From: Zeus faber
Taxonomy: Eukaryota; Chordata; Actinopteri; Zeiformes; Zeidae
DNA length: 64,000 nt
Reading direction: 5' to 3'
NCBI GenBank assembly: GCA_960531495.1
Contig: OY482852.1
Coordinates: forward strand, 29,938,871-30,002,870
Shown here: positions 1-13,953 of the stretch, in pieces
How the letters are laid out: the number at the start of each line of letters is the position of its first letter
How positions within the stretch are numbered: position 1 is the first letter of the stretch
Notes under the pieces: model-generated
The model's database searches: none
Seen by the model: the letters and a program-made list of their open reading frames with translations, nothing else
Told to the model about the DNA's origin: nothing
Made by a program: the position numbers and the translations under genes

Positions 1-596
1 GGACCCCTAGCTCTGGTTCTAGGCATTTTGCCGGTCTGGTCAAACGGATCAGCGCAGCGGAGCCGCTGATCGCTGGGAGGAGACGCCGCTTGAGGTTGCC
101 TGTAACCTGCACTCCGCTGTGCGGACATTGCAGGGCTGCTATTTTAATCAATGTTTAAATTTCTGACTGGCAAAACTGCAGAGGGGGGCTCATTATATTT
201 CTGATGTCTATAGTATTCATGTTACCCCCATTTCACACCAGCGTCACTTCACTTCAGATACGCTGCCATTTTAACCAATGTTTAAATTCACACCGGCTCC
301 GTCAGGCGTGCAACGACGCATCGTTCAACACGCGTAATGACGTTAGGCTCCTAGACCCCTTTTATGCCCTGGGTCTATTTTTACAATAGCTTTTTACAAT
401 TGCACAATAATATACCCATTGCATGTTTTCTTAATTTAAAGCAGCACTATGTAACTTTTGGTATTTGGGATTTGGCAACCCTGCAGTTTCTGAGTGCAAT
501 TGCACTTTTACACCACTGCTGTACAGCGTGGTCAGGACAGGAAACCTGAAGGTCCCTTAGGTCTAAGTCCTTACTCGGTACTGGTCTGCTTCGGAG

Positions 597-716
597 ACAC
601 ACGTCTCCCCATTTCTTTCCGTTGCTATGGGATTTAATTTAGTAAAAATTGGATGTTTTTGTGTAAATACTTTACTTGTAAAAAATAAATCCTGCATTTC
701 TGGAACAGGGAAACCG
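597..716 (+). repeat. Fragment of dispersed inverted-repeat family
   Basis: The segment from ACGTCTCCCC through TTGCTATGGGATTTAATTTAG to AATAAATCCTGCATTTC matches 3109-3195 directly and 34835-34925 in reverse complement. It is a third, shortened copy of the element described at 34533-35668. No protein is encoded. Confidence 0.65.
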
Positions 717-923
717 CATTTGCCACATTACATTACGTTCCATGTGTGCGTGCGCCCCCGAAAAGTTTGTATCGCCAATCGCTGCCCGCCAACGATTGTC
801 AATTGGAATTTTGCATGATCGCCCAAGCCTAGTTGTTAGCAGTTCCCGAAAATTCACAATAGCTTGAATGAGTGAACTATATGATTAGCCAGGCATATGA
901 AACAGAGTTTTACTGTTAATGAT

Positions 924-1138
924 GGGGGTGGTAGCTCAGGAGGTAGAGCTGGTGGTCTAGTAATCCAAAGGTTGCTGGTTCGATCCCAGGCTCCTCCTGC
1001 TAGCATGCTGTAGTGTCCTTGAGCAAGACACTTAACCCCTCATTGCTCCTGATGGCTGCGTCCGTCGGTCTTTGAACAATTGTAAGTCGCTTTGGATAAA
1101 AGCGTCTGCTAAATGACTAAATGTAATGTAATGTAATA
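924..1138 (+). repeat. tRNA-derived SINE with fish-type 3' tail
   Basis: The head (about 924-1000) resembles a tRNA with box A-like GGTAGCTCAGGAGGTAGAGC and box B-like GGTTGCTGGTTCGATCCC. It is followed by a unique body (TAGTGTCCTTGAGCAAGACAC) and the tail GTCGCTTTGGATAAAAGCG with short ATGTA repeats at the end. This arrangement is that of pol III SINEs whose tail is borrowed from a LINE; very similar tails are widespread in fish. A close copy lies at 33891-34089. The tRNA-like part is not a functional tRNA gene because it runs straight into the SINE body. Confidence 0.8.
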
Positions 1139-1371
1139 CCTGTTATGCTTCAATCTTTTATACAATGTGAAAATAAACTGTTAAAATTGAATTTAGCTTT
1201 GGGTTTAAGTGACATTTCCACCAATGAACAGTGAAACCTTTTAATGTTTATGGACATTCGGCTGTAAACTTCAAAGTAATAGCTGCATCGCATTTAAAAC
1301 TTGTTTGATTAACTGGATAGTGTTCCACAAATTCTGTTGGAATACTTTAATATCAAAATGACTTCACTGCC

Positions 1372-1486
<115 letters not shown>

Positions 1487-2629
1487 CCTTCAGGGACTAC
1501 ATAGAGTGTTTTATTGTCACTAACACATTGCAGATATTAGCTTTGCCAGCGTAAGCAGCATGCTTCATATGCTCAGTCTGGGCTTGTGGTTAGCTGATGG
1601 AGACTTCTGAAGAACCAGAGTCTCTCAGATCTAAATCGGGAACAATTTCTCCCACTCTCTCATTCTATTCTATTTTTTTTGTCTCTCCCTCACTAAAACC
1701 CACATTTATTTTGTCTCACCCCCACTTTCCTTTGATTTTTCTTATTTTGAGCCCGACCTGGTCGCTCACCACTGACCAGGTCGGGGCGCCGTGGCCTGCT
1801 AGTGCGCAGCTAATGCTAACGTTACCAAACCCTGCGTTGTCAAACCGATGGGACGACGATTAGTTTTTGTTCTGGTCATCCGTGGCATGAGTTCCCGGTC
1901 TCCCTGAAGATGCCTCTACTCCAGGTGTTTATTCACAAAACAGTGTTTTATCCCAAACTCTGGGTTGTTAGCTTAACTTATTTTACCATCCAACCTGGTG
2001 TTTATATAGTGTTAGGGGAGGGTCCATGCCAAGTATGACCACTCTACGTCATTGAGTCATGATTTAGGCCCGCCCAAAAAACCCGGACCACAAAAATGGT
2101 GAGAAACAGTTTAACGATCTAACTCCACAATTAGGTACTACATCGTTCAGTCTTTTCACATGTTTTCAGCAATTACTTTTGAACATGTACTGAATAATGT
2201 GTTTAGAAACAAATCATTGAATTCACTTTACAGGGACTTTAACAACACCATGGCAACCAGTGCAGAAACTAGACTACAAGCTTACATCAATAATGAATTG
2301 CAAAACTTGCAAAACATGATGACCCAGAAATGTTTTTTTTATATCAGGGTCAGTGGGCTTGCCTGTTTGGATAATCACTTTCTAACAAGTACCTTTTGAA
2401 CGTATGCTGGAATTTGGATCTTTTCGTGCCAAAATCATTCCACAGGGACTGAGGAAGTAAGCAACGAGTGCCATAAGAAAAATATTTAAAAAAAGGAAAT
2501 ATATATATATATTTTTTAAAGTTCATACTTGGAGTGGCCTTAAATCCCTGCACCTATATTGCAACAACCCCTTGAAGAGTTACGATCACAGTCAGAAGAA
2601 TTTGCAATCCTTAGTTTGAATGACACAAG

Positions 2630-3438
2630 GCCCTGATCTCACTTCCTGGCTCTATATGCAAATGAACACGTACATCATTTCCGTTTGCAAAGACCAAATG
2701 TGAAGACCTTGGGACGTCGGAAAATTTAAAACAATACAGACTGAAATTTTGGTGCCATGTGTACTGTACACAGCTCATGGTTCAGGTTGAACAGATTTAT
2801 TTAGTTTCCTTATTTTATTACTTGTATGGAAAATTAAAAACGTAAACACAACTCAGAATTGCAGTGGAGTTTTTTCTCCTCAGTGGTGCGCGGCACACGC
2901 CACGGAGTGGCGTCCAGGGGAGTGGAAGCGATCTCCGGTCCACTACACTGTCTAGACAGCGGTGTAGATGGATGTATTTTTTTTCCATTAGTTTCCTTCT
3001 TGTATGAAACAACATTTTTAAACACAACTAAGGGACTGTCCCGATCACTGCGTAATGGAATGAACGAAACAAACCCGTGTGCCCCGTGCGGGTGTCACGT
3101 CACGCACGTCTCCCCGTTGCTTTCTGTTGCTATGGGACTTAATTTAGTTTACAAGTTAAATACTTGTAAATAATAAATCCTGCACTTTTGTAACGGTAGA
3201 CTTTCCCGACCAGATGTACGAGGTCAGTTGAGTAGGCGGTCCTTCAATGTGGCCCAGGACACACTGCTAAAAGAATGTGGCCATATGTGGCCCAGAACAC
3301 CTCCCAATGTGGTCTGAGCGATCAGATCTCACAACACATTGAGAACTCATTGGGTGCGTTTACACCTGGCACTAGAGCTGTCCACTTATGATCGGATTGC
3401 CTACGACACATGTTAATGCAAGGTGTAAACAGGGTCTT
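2630..3438 (+). mobile_element. Dispersed inverted-repeat (non-autonomous) element, copy 2
   Basis: This stretch is the reverse-complement relative of 34533-35668. Shared blocks include the ATCTCACTTCC segment, the TTTAGTTTCCTTATTT block, the CTGTCTAGACAG palindrome core, the ACGTCTCC...GCTATGGGACTTAATTTAG block, the ATGTGGCCCAG blocks and the right end GGTGCGTTTACACCTGGCA ... GGTGTAAACAGGGTCTTA. The left end is shortened or rearranged. No transposase is encoded, so it is probably a non-autonomous DNA transposon; the superfamily is not determined. Confidence 0.6.
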
Positions 3439-4029
3439 AGATATCCAACGTTGTCAAGTAATGAGTCACAACTTCAGAGCAGAATTTGCTTTCCTCTTTA
3501 TTTGGGAAACCACCTGCAGTTTTATAACCAACAAACCCAATTATATGCATAAATTCTCAGACTATGGGCTTTCCCCTGAAGTCTCATTAATGTAGAATTA
3601 TGCACACTTCAGAGCAGTAACAGCTACTGTAGCATCAACACATGATGGATTTCGGCTGGTTTTATCTCAGGTTTACGCATAAGAATAAATGAGTTGGAGG
3701 GTTCAAGTTCACACATGAGTGCACACACGCTGTACAGCATGGAACAGAATGGATTACACTAAATGGGAATACATTCAAGTGGGGACAGAAAAGCTGCAGA
3801 TTGGTTCACTTCTGAGACCTTTGTGGCCATGCCCTTGTGAAAACCACAGTTCAGTGTTTTAGAGATTAGAGGAGGGTACTGAGCTTAGAGCACAACTCCT
3901 TGCCCTGCAGAGTGGAGAGCGCCCTATTACTGTTCTACATTGAAACAGTCCCAAACAGTCAGACACTTAAACAGCCAAACCCTGGACACCGGCAGAACAT
4001 GATGTCCCGTTCAACTAAGACCAAGTCAG

Positions 4030-4031
<2 letters not shown>

Positions 4032-4072
<41 letters not shown>

Positions 4073-4096
4073 TGTGTGTCTGTGTCTGTGTGTGTT
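4032..4096. repeat. (GT)n with TCTG interruptions
   Basis: About 65 bp of GT repeat with TCTGTG variant units at the 3' side. Confidence 0.97.
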
Positions 4097-6686
4097 TTCC
4101 TCTCTGAGTCTGCTGTGCGACCTGGCTCTCCGTTTGTCTTTGTTGTTATTCTAGGCATGTGGAAGGCAGATATTAAACATGGCCAGCTTGACTCGGGTAC
4201 AGCCACGGCACTCTTGGCCAGGCCTCCCTCTATGACATCAGGAAGGCTGTCGCTCGGTCCATTCCTCTGGGTTCCTGAGTGAAATAGTTTTGTAATTGTG
4301 CAGTTTCTCTTTTGGCAGTTTCCCTGGAATCTTTTCCATGTTCCTGCCCCCCCTCACCCCCCTCCTACCAACCCTGACTCTTTTAATGAACATTTTGTAT
4401 TTCTGGGCTTCTGAAATAAAGGAAGGCTCCTGTGTTTTGGAAAATGAACGAAGCACTTTAGCTGTAATGGTACGCAGGAGTTAAATGTGCTTTGCGTAAC
4501 ACTTTAGACTGACTTTTCGCTTTTTTGTGGCTTGGCTGATTATAAAGGTATGAGAGTTTTTATAAAGGACACAATTACAGATAATTCATTGGGGTTTTTA
4601 GAAAATAAACAAGTTTCCAGTAAGATGGGGTGTGAGTACTTTGCAGATCCGGATTCCCAGTCCATTTGAAGTCGATCCATTGCTGTTTATCTGGCTGGTC
4701 AACACAAACATGTACAGTATGCGCAGAGTAATTAGCAGACTTGCGGTGAGCAGTTTCACAGAAGAAAATTGGCCTAGAGGGGGTTTTATGTAGGAATTCT
4801 AACTGCCTGCTTTTGAAAGTTTGATTTTTAAAAATCTGCTTTTCTTGGCCCAAAAAAGCTTTTTTTTTTCAGTCAAACTGTAGGACGAAGTTGTAGACTA
4901 CAGTTTGATGAATTGTCATCATAGTGAAAATTCTGAATTTGATCATTATTACTTTCTGATGATCATAATTTTCTTTTCAACTTTTTGTTCATACTTTGTT
5001 TCCTGAATCATACATGTGGGTCAATGGGAGTACAGAAACACTTCTCAGAAGCTGTAGTTTCAACCGCCACACAATTGTTTTGTATTTATTTTATTTTTTA
5101 GCCAGACAAGATGAACACATACATCTTTACACAGGACAAGACAAAATAAATTGTAATCTAAGACTCTAACACCGGAGTTTCCGGTACTGTAATATTTCAT
5201 TGTCGCAATACATAGAGGGGGGGGGGGAGTTTATTTTATTTTTTTTCCAATAATGAATTGTTTTGCAGTAAGATAATTATTCAGAGTGTCACATTCTGCA
5301 ATGTTCATCAGGTTCCACCCCTTCGTGAATTCCAGCTGCATAGCTGTGCTGTGTTTGTAGAACAAACTCTTTATGTTAGCGCCGTGTGTGTGCATGCATG
5401 TTTGTGGGAGTTGCTTGCAAAACTTTGTGTATATATGAATAATGCTTGAGGAGTTTTTATGTATTTAAGTTCATAAGAGTGTGTGTGTGTGTGTGTGCGT
5501 GTGTGCGTGCGCATGTGCGCGCGCTTTAGCTAGCAGCAGCTTCCTCTTGTCTGCGGATAAAATGAGCATCCCGTCTTTAATCACAATGTAATGGCTTTGC
5601 ACATTTGTTACAGTTTCATTAAAAGCCCATTAGTACCTTTTTTTCTCATGGAGTTGATGGATGTGTTGGAAGCAGAGGGATGCTGAAGGAAAGGCAATTT
5701 GAGCCAAAGGCGATGCATCTGTACTCTTCAGTGTGCATTCCAGTCGTGGTCGTCATCTTCAAGGGCCAGCAGCCTCCTAAAGTGAAGTAGAACATGGTTT
5801 ATATGAAACTGAACCAGCTTTATTTTCCCTTTACTGTCAGCCACGTTCGTTGGCGACATAGCTGCTGGAAGCATCTTCTGTTGTCAAATGGGCAATGAAA
5901 ACTTAAAACTACAGCTACAGATGTTAGTATTTCCGAATGTTCAGATGTTGCTTCTGACAAATTATGTATTGTTATGCTCATGCATCATACTGTGAGTAAA
6001 TAACCATCTTTGTCTGACGGAGTTGGAATAGACCACTTGAAACATTTTCGTCCTTCTCCCGGCTGACTGTCATTCTCCTGTGGTTACGGTTGAACAAGGT
6101 TCTACCATAAAAGACTTAAAAAAACATTTTTCGTAACATTACAGGAACTCTGTTCCACAAGATTTAAAATCTCTCTTGACCTCCTATCGCAGCCTCCTTT
6201 TAGCGAGTCAAGAGCCATTCTTGTAATAATCAGTCTTGCTCCGCTTATAGTCACTTCCAAAAATAAAGGGTAGCGTACATTACATTTGAACAGGCATAAA
6301 TGACACAAGGACACTATTTGGACAGCCTACGCATGGGTTCTTTTGCATTTTCGGTGTTTGGTGTTTCACAACACCAAACCTTATTATACCACATCGTGTC
6401 AACCTGAAATAACTTAAAGTAAGTACATTTGATTTACAATATCTATATTTCTCAGTTATGGTAGCAAATTTGGATATAAACATTTGATTAACAATAATCA
6501 AGCCCCTTCCCAAACAGTTTTCTTCCAAAATAATTTTTTGCTACAAACATCAGGTGAAAGGTGCACCAGCTTTAGCAAGTAATTCAAAGAGTGTGTAGTA
6601 GCCAGAGAAAGTTTGAGAACCGCTGTCCATATGTGTAATGACAGCTAGCACCAGTTTATTTTAGAGTAAAGAATATTAAATAGTGT

Positions 6687-6719
<33 letters not shown>

Positions 6720-8919
6720 TTGCGTAGCATGACAGGGACGTCTGATTGGCCCCCCCAGGGGTTGGTACATCGTGTACCCTGGTATGAGGGGGGCAAGGCC
6801 TCCGCATGTCAGGGTCTGGTTGTGGGTGTGGGCCCGGGGCCCGTCTGAGATAAGGACCTATTGGGTTCCCTCCATTTATTTTCTCACTTCCCAGGCGTTG
6901 GCCCCTTCACTCTCCAGGCCTGACGCTTTGATGTCAGCCTGAGTTCACCAGCGACCCGCGGAGAAAAAGCAACAATAACAAAAACGAAAGTCTGTGTTTA
7001 CCCAGCAGCGGCCTTCTTCATGCTCCCATTAATCCGCTGTAACGGTGTGAAATTGACCAGTTTTGACAATGTTTGAAAATGAAACGGGTAAATAGGCAGA
7101 CAGGAGGAAGTTTCAAAAGTACATTTTTTGTAAGTGTAATGGAAAAATGTATTAGTGGGGGGAAAATGTATTTTTAACTTTTCCAAAATGTCCATAGTGT
7201 GTTATAAAAATAACTTATGTTTACCACCATTTCTTGTGGCCTTGTTTTTCCACCCTCACCAGCTTTAGTTTTAATTTTCAGTAAACAATTTCAATTCTAA
7301 AATCTTTCCTGGTTGAAATTATCAATCCATCCATTTTCATCACCCGACTCTCTCAGTCATGGTCAGGGATTAAAAAGGAAAAAAGTTTCTTCAAGTTTTC
7401 GTTTTGTGCAATAAGGTGTTAAATTGATTTCACACAGGTGGAATCTATAGCTTTTTATATGATTTTTAAGTCTGTTGTTTTGTTTGTGCAAACATTTGTG
7501 CAAATAAAATCTTTATACTACAGAGTAAACATTCACTTTACAGTTAACATGTAAACTTGTGTTGTAATTGCTATGTCAACACACCATGGTTAGAGGGATT
7601 GAAAGTGGCTGCCATCACAAGTTACAACTTGTTTGTTTATGTCACAAGAAGGGTACCAGTATCTGTTGTTGTTGTTGGGAGGCTGCAGTGGGTGGGTTGG
7701 GGGGTGGTCGGCCCTCGGAACATTCCGCCTCCTGGAGCTCCCTGACCGAGCCAGACGGCTGCAGGAGTAGAGAGGTCAGGCCTGGCCTTCCTGTGCCCTA
7801 ACCCTCCATGGGTGCCCACTTAACCTCCAAGTAAGGGGTCCCCATCGCCTGTCACTCACACCAGCTGCCAGACGATGGCCTCTCTCTCTGTGGCTACCTT
7901 TCCATCCTGCTTTCTCTCTCTACCTCCATCGTCTATGGTTTCCTCTCTATCTGCGTCTTTTCACGTCTCTTGCTGCAGTCATCTTTGGTCAACAGCTGAG
8001 TTGACATGCCTGCAGGCTAGGAATTCCCTGCTTCCCTTCCTCCCTGCTTTGCTCTTTCCCGCTTTCTCCATATCTCCCTCCCTCTCTCCCTCCCTGTCCT
8101 CAGCCCTGCTGTGGCATTGCGGGGATCAGTTTACCCAGTCAGCAGCTGAGGCAGGCTTCATTTGTCTCAGGCTTTCCTCTGGAAAAGGCGTTTTTTCATC
8201 CCGGGAGAATTTGGCCCCACTGCCCACGGTGACACTGAGCGCTTAATTACACAACTGCCACATTTGCCAAGCTATTCTTTTTTTAAAGGCAGTTTGAGCT
8301 GTTGAACTATGCAAACTCTTGGCCTGCAGGGCCTACACATTCCTTTCAGACATGGATACGAGTGACTGTAAGGCCAGTGTTTGGGGTGCAATGTGCTCAG
8401 AGTCAAGGGCGCTATGCCATTCGCCAACCACAGCAAGATCACATGCATGTCCCCTGACTGACCCATCATTCAGATGGTTATAAAACCAATGCGAGAATCT
8501 TTTGGCAATAAATCCACATTGCATTATTTTCCAATATGGCTGATTTGGAACCTTGATGAGGTATTTATTATTCCTACTCAGCCGTTGTTTACCGCCCCTA
8601 GATGATGGGGAGAAAAATATAATTTGATATTCAGTCAAGTGTAAATATTTCTCTCATCAACCCAATGGTCTGTTGGCAATGGCATGTTTGCTTTACCACA
8701 CCAGGGGGGAAAATAATAAGTTGCAATTTGTCATTGACACAGTGCATCAAATGGCTCAAATTATGAAACCAATCTTTAAAACCCATCTTCCATCACCCCA
8801 CTTGAAGGATGGCTCCTTTGGATCCCTCAGTTGTCCGTTGTTGTCAGAACCAGAGGTTTGGCAGGGTGACAAGGAATGGAAGAAGTGTGTATGGGCGTCG
8901 AGTGTGCTTGTGTGTGCAG

Positions 8920-9258
8920 TAGGGGCTTCACCAACTAGTGGACTTCTACAACCACTAGTCGGCGCTGTTGGCAGAAATCATCTAGTTGTGGACAACAATT
9001 TTTGACAATGTCACCAGATTTACAATAATTATTGTATTAGTACATTTTTTTTTTAAATATGCATTCATATTTATATTTTAATTTAGCTATGTAAAATGGT
9101 AATTCTCCTAATTAATTTAATTTACGAAATACAATTTTCATTGTTACCAAGAACTCCTCTCTCTGCGTCTTTCTTACATAATAGTTAAAGGATGACTAGT
9201 TGACTACTATTGTGAAAAACTTGGCAACTAATATAAATCAGTAGTTGTGAAACCCCTA
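8920..9258. mobile_element. hAT-type MITE (339 bp)
   Basis: The ends are TAGGGGCTTCACCAACTAG on the left and, in reverse complement, TAGGGGTTTCACAACTACT on the right, giving imperfect terminal inverted repeats. The element is flanked by a perfect 8-bp duplication GTGTGCAG (8912-8919 and 9259-9266), the signature of hAT superfamily insertion. It is AT-rich and has no coding capacity, so it is a non-autonomous element. Confidence 0.8.
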
Positions 9259-9353
9259 GTGTGCAGTGGTGGATGGGGATGATGCAGGCTGTGTACTAGA
9301 TGTTTTGTGGTGCATCTGAATATATGTATGCTGGCACATTTTAAGTGTATTAG

Positions 9354-9485
<132 letters not shown>

Positions 9486-10179
9486 AGCACACACACAACA
9501 CACGTGAAGATCAGCCAAATATGTTCAGCTTTGACACCTTTGCTGTTTACATTAGCCAGGATGGAGGGGTTGACTCCTAAGACCTTCTGCATTGCTGATC
9601 CACCCCCCACCCCACCCCCATCCCCAAGTTTAAATGATAACCACATGTTGATCGCTCAAACTGCGTCTGACTTACTAACTGCTCCGGTTAACTGTGAATA
9701 GGTTACGCCACACTAACCTCTAATCAGTGCCATACTGGGGGTTAACACTGTCCTCCTACCACCCCCCCCGTGCCACACTACAAAAAAAATTACATTGTTA
9801 AAACATTTTATTTATTTCTTAAAACAACGAAACAATTTTCCATTCCTGGCTGGATTTCTTAAAACTTGAGAATCTTGCGATTGAAATGATCTTTTAATGC
9901 TACAAGACAGTTCACAAAACCTCGTTCAGTTTGGAGGTCATAAAAAGTCTTCCATTCTCCTGTTTTTCTCAGCAAGATGGCTGAAGACATTTCTTAACAC
10001 TCACATTTTTGGTCCAACTATATCTGGAGGGGAAAAAAGTAAAAACATCTATATATTCAAATTCAATTCAAGATTTAATGTCTTACGTTGCAATCCTGGT
10101 TTCAGAATGATTACAACTAACTTTGCTCCTTTGTCCTTTTTCAATTTGAGCATGCCTTGCATAGCCACCTCCATCGGTG

Positions 10180-10236
10180 TATGAATAAATTGAAGTCACT
10201 TTGGACAAAAGCATCTGCTAAATGACGTAATGTAAT
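10180..10236 (+). repeat. Isolated SINE/LINE-type 3' tail
   Basis: GTCACTTTGGACAAAAGCA followed by TCTGCTAAATGACGTAATG is a diverged copy of the tail of the SINEs at 924 and 33891, without the tRNA-like head. Confidence 0.65.
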
Positions 10237-10826
10237 GCATGCCCTGTTATTTCAACTGCATTATTTATTTTTCTTTTGTTTTCTCTTTCCTTAATCTGTA
10301 ATTAAAGACATGCATCTCCTGTGGATATGAACAAGAGGTATTGGTTAAGTCCCTGGTTTAAGACAAGTAGAAATACAGGGGGCACTGTCCCCTTGTTGTC
10401 GCAGCAGAGGAGGACCGTAGCTTGAAGGGAAATCTAATGTTAGACTGCAAATTATCTACATACCTAATCGTTGAAGTAGTTTATCCATACTCAACAATGG
10501 AATTCAACAGTGGTGTTCCTGTGATCATGGTCCATTGAGTCCAGTCTTGCGAGCATGAACCATTCTCTCTCAAAAGCTTTTCAAGCGAGAAAAAAAGATC
10601 TCTTCATAAATTGGCATTTTGTGTTTTTGTTTCACATGATTTACACTGTGAAACATTTTACCAGCCCCCAACTTTAACTGTCAGTGGAGCCACTTCTGGC
10701 TGTCTCATGTGGCGAAATCCTTTCATAGGAACCTTGTATCTGTTCTTATTGTTTATGCTGAAAAATAGCTTTCAATCTGATCACAGAAATGACACAGGAA
10801 TTCCGTAATTAGGTGGATTCCCCTTG

Positions 10827-11205
10827 AAAGGTGCAATCAGTAATTTGTGTTATACAAACTGCCCCAATATATCAACACAGCTTCTCATTCAAACTTGATT
10901 GTACACTTTATGCTATATGTTGCTAGATTTATCCATTTAAGATGTTAACACCTAAGTGTTACATAAGGTCACTTAGTCAAATCTCATTATTGATGCTTCC
11001 ACCTGTGCTAAATCTACTGGAAAGCGGATTTTTACTTTTAGTAAGATGGCATTTGATCACCCAGTTAAAGCTGGAAAGAAGTGCACTTTTTACTTACGAG
11101 CAACAAATATGTAGCTGTGTTTCCTTTGGGCAGTTAACATTAGCCAAGTGTCCATATGACCCTTCTCTCTTGCTGTCGACACTATTTTACTGATTGCACC
11201 CTTTT
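10827..11205. mobile_element. Putative MITE with 17-bp inverted ends
   Basis: The left end AAAGGTGCAATCAGTAA (10827-10843) is matched by TTACTGATTGCACCCTTT in inverse orientation at 11188-11205, differing by one extra base. The 345 bp between encode nothing recognisable. I could not define a target duplication, so the superfamily is open. Confidence 0.6.
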
Positions 11206-11536
11206 TTAGGGCAGTTAATTAATCACTTCACCATCTATATAGGCTAGCTGTAGTTAACCCCACAGTAGATGTACTAAAAAGAATGGCCTGTCCTGATAGA
11301 CAGTCTGCTCCCTGGTGACCTTATGACCCAACCACTGTTTCTCCTCTTGGCCCCCATTGTTTTTAATTCAAACTCCATCACTGTCATGGAGCATCATTTA
11401 AGCCCAGGCACTCAACTGGATGAACCAATAAATAACTCACTGCAAGTCCAGCTCATCTTATTTATCTTCAGGCTCATCTCTGAAGGGGATGTCCATTTCC
11501 TCCTTTTTTTGCAAACACACGCGCATGCACGCACGT

Positions 11537-11650
<114 letters not shown>

Positions 11651-11980
11651 CGACCGACTGACCGACCGACCGACAAGGGTGTTCTTACATTCCAGGGCTT
11701 AACAGCCCCCCCAGTCTCTGAGTACTGATGACATGTCCTGGTTGTAGAGGAGAGAGGAGGCCTTTGCCCCTCTCATCCACGGGCTACAGTTTATTTGTAG
11801 AGCTGGTTGTAAAATGGGGAGGGCAGGAAGGGTGTAAGGGGGGGGGGTTGATTTGGGAGGCAGGGGATGGAGATAAGTGGCACTCGGTGGTAGCTCCACA
11901 GCCCTCTTACCCCTCTGCTCCTTACAAACACACTCTCACCCTGATGTTTGTGTGCTTTATTTTTTTTTCACTTGTAACAG

Positions 11981-12098
11981 GACGACCATGAGAGCGGCTC
12001 CAGCTCCACTAGCCGCAGTGCCTCAGACAGTGCCAAGGTCCAGGCCAAGCCCCGTCGCCTGCAGCAGGCAGCCCCCAGTGACCCAGACCTGCCCCCAG
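11981..12098 (+). CDS. VPS13B: VPS13B exon (first visible), DDHES...SDPDLPPG
   Basis: 118 nt, entering at phase 0 and leaving at phase 1. The acceptor is TTTTTTCACTTGTAACAG and the donor G|GTGAGT. It encodes DDHESGSSSTSRSASDSAK followed by a basic segment KPRRLQQAAPSDPDLPPG. The human protein has a Ser/Thr-rich linker and PRRMQQAAPTDPDLPPG at the same place, just after the first ~97 residues of the chorein domain. The Ser-rich part is diverged whereas the second half is strongly conserved. Length agrees with the human exon that ends at coding position ~412, within one codon. The preceding exon was not found in the window. Confidence 0.93.
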
Positions 12099-13033
12099 GT
12101 GAGTGATGGCCCTGGGGCCAGTGGGGCTACTCTGCCTCCCTGCTTTGGGTTTGGTGGGGAAGGGGGTTGGAGGGTGGGGATTGACCACCAGGGCAGGCAG
12201 GGCCTTGGTGGGGGAGGATTAGAGGAAGGGCAGGGTGAGAGACAGAGATTAGGGCATGTTTATACTAGTGAGTGGGGCGGCTTTTTATGATCTACCCTCT
12301 ACCACGACTATACTCCCAAGTCCTATCATTTGACAGTGGGAACAAAATAGACTGCAGATTGAGGATTGCCACCCATGTCTCTCCAATTGGAATAGGACCT
12401 TTTTTTGTTATGTAAAAAATAATAATAATAATCAAGAGCTCTTTGAATTGACATATAGTGTTAATGCAACCAAAGTGGGAGGGGGTCATTCTTGGTGATA
12501 AATTGCTGACTGACAGCTCTTATCCGCAAGGCCACTTGACCACAGTCCAGTTACAGGGCCAAGGATTCCATGCCTGCAGTACTACGGCCCCTCATGTCCC
12601 CTCACAATGAGGAAGCTTGTTTAGTTGGGACTGGCCAACAGCACTTTTATAAATTCATTCATCAAGGGGTTTCGCCAATCGGCAATCTCTTACTTTTTCA
12701 TGGTGTGATGGTAATTTTATTTTGCTACAAATATGTGTGTATAGAATGTTTAAAGATGGAAAGAACATATTTAGAGGGAAAGAGGAATGCAAGAACAGGA
12801 ATGGAAATGAAAGGAGTCCAATCTTTTAGGAGCTGGTCACCCTGTGATCCAGGAGCCCCATTATGTAGGAGATGTATGAGCCCATTCTCCAGCCTGGCTC
12901 TGTGTATCTGGGGAGGATCCGTTTCCAAGCCTGACGTTATGAGATAATATCTCTCCCCAGCTGTTAAAGCAGGGCGCCTCACACCCCTGAGCCTCCCTCT
13001 TGGACTGCCTCCCAACACGCCCACTCCCAGGTG

Positions 13034-13170
<137 letters not shown>

Positions 13171-13861
13171 GTCGTGTGTTTTACAGATCTTGCGTATATT
13201 TAAGCGTGCGCACACATACCACTCTGCGACTGGACTTGGCTCCGATCCATTACAGCCAGTAAAGACAACTCTGGGGTCAGGGGGCCACTGCACCTCATTG
13301 ACTGAAGGAAGTGGATGAATGCTGTAATCCCCTCGTTCCTAATGAAAAGTAAGGGGTTAAATGTTAGACGAGGTAAAACTAACCTGTTATGACTCAGAGA
13401 GAGGATGTTTTCCTTAAGAATGAGATACAGAACAAACCTGTCATGAGTCTTTAATGCAGTTAAAGGATATTTTCTAAATCTGAGCATACATTGCTAGCAT
13501 TTGGTGGCAATGAGCCAATGCTGTTTGACCGACAATTACTCTTGTGTTATGGATAGTCCACTATTATGAATAGCCACTCTCCTACTAGCCTATCCCCATC
13601 ATGTCCGATGAAACTATTTATGAGGAATCTGTTCAATAAAAAGAAAAGATGAAATACAAGTGACTGATTTCCAAAATCGGATTTATTTATCTATAATTTT
13701 GTTGAATTAGCAGCCTTCTCTCTGTTTCCAGCAGATTGGAACAATTTTGTCTTATTCTGGCCTTTTTATTTTTCCTTGTTTATGTTTACTCCATGCATGC
13801 TTACTCAAGTGCGAATTGAGTTCATTAGATCACAGCATTTCAGTCTCACCAGGCCACAGTC

Positions 13862-13865
<4 letters not shown>

Positions 13866-13953
<88 letters not shown>

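Noticed and set aside
940..1000. Possible tRNA gene
   Set aside because: Box A/B-like sequence is present, but it continues into a SINE body and tail and recurs with the same body at 33891; it is a SINE head.
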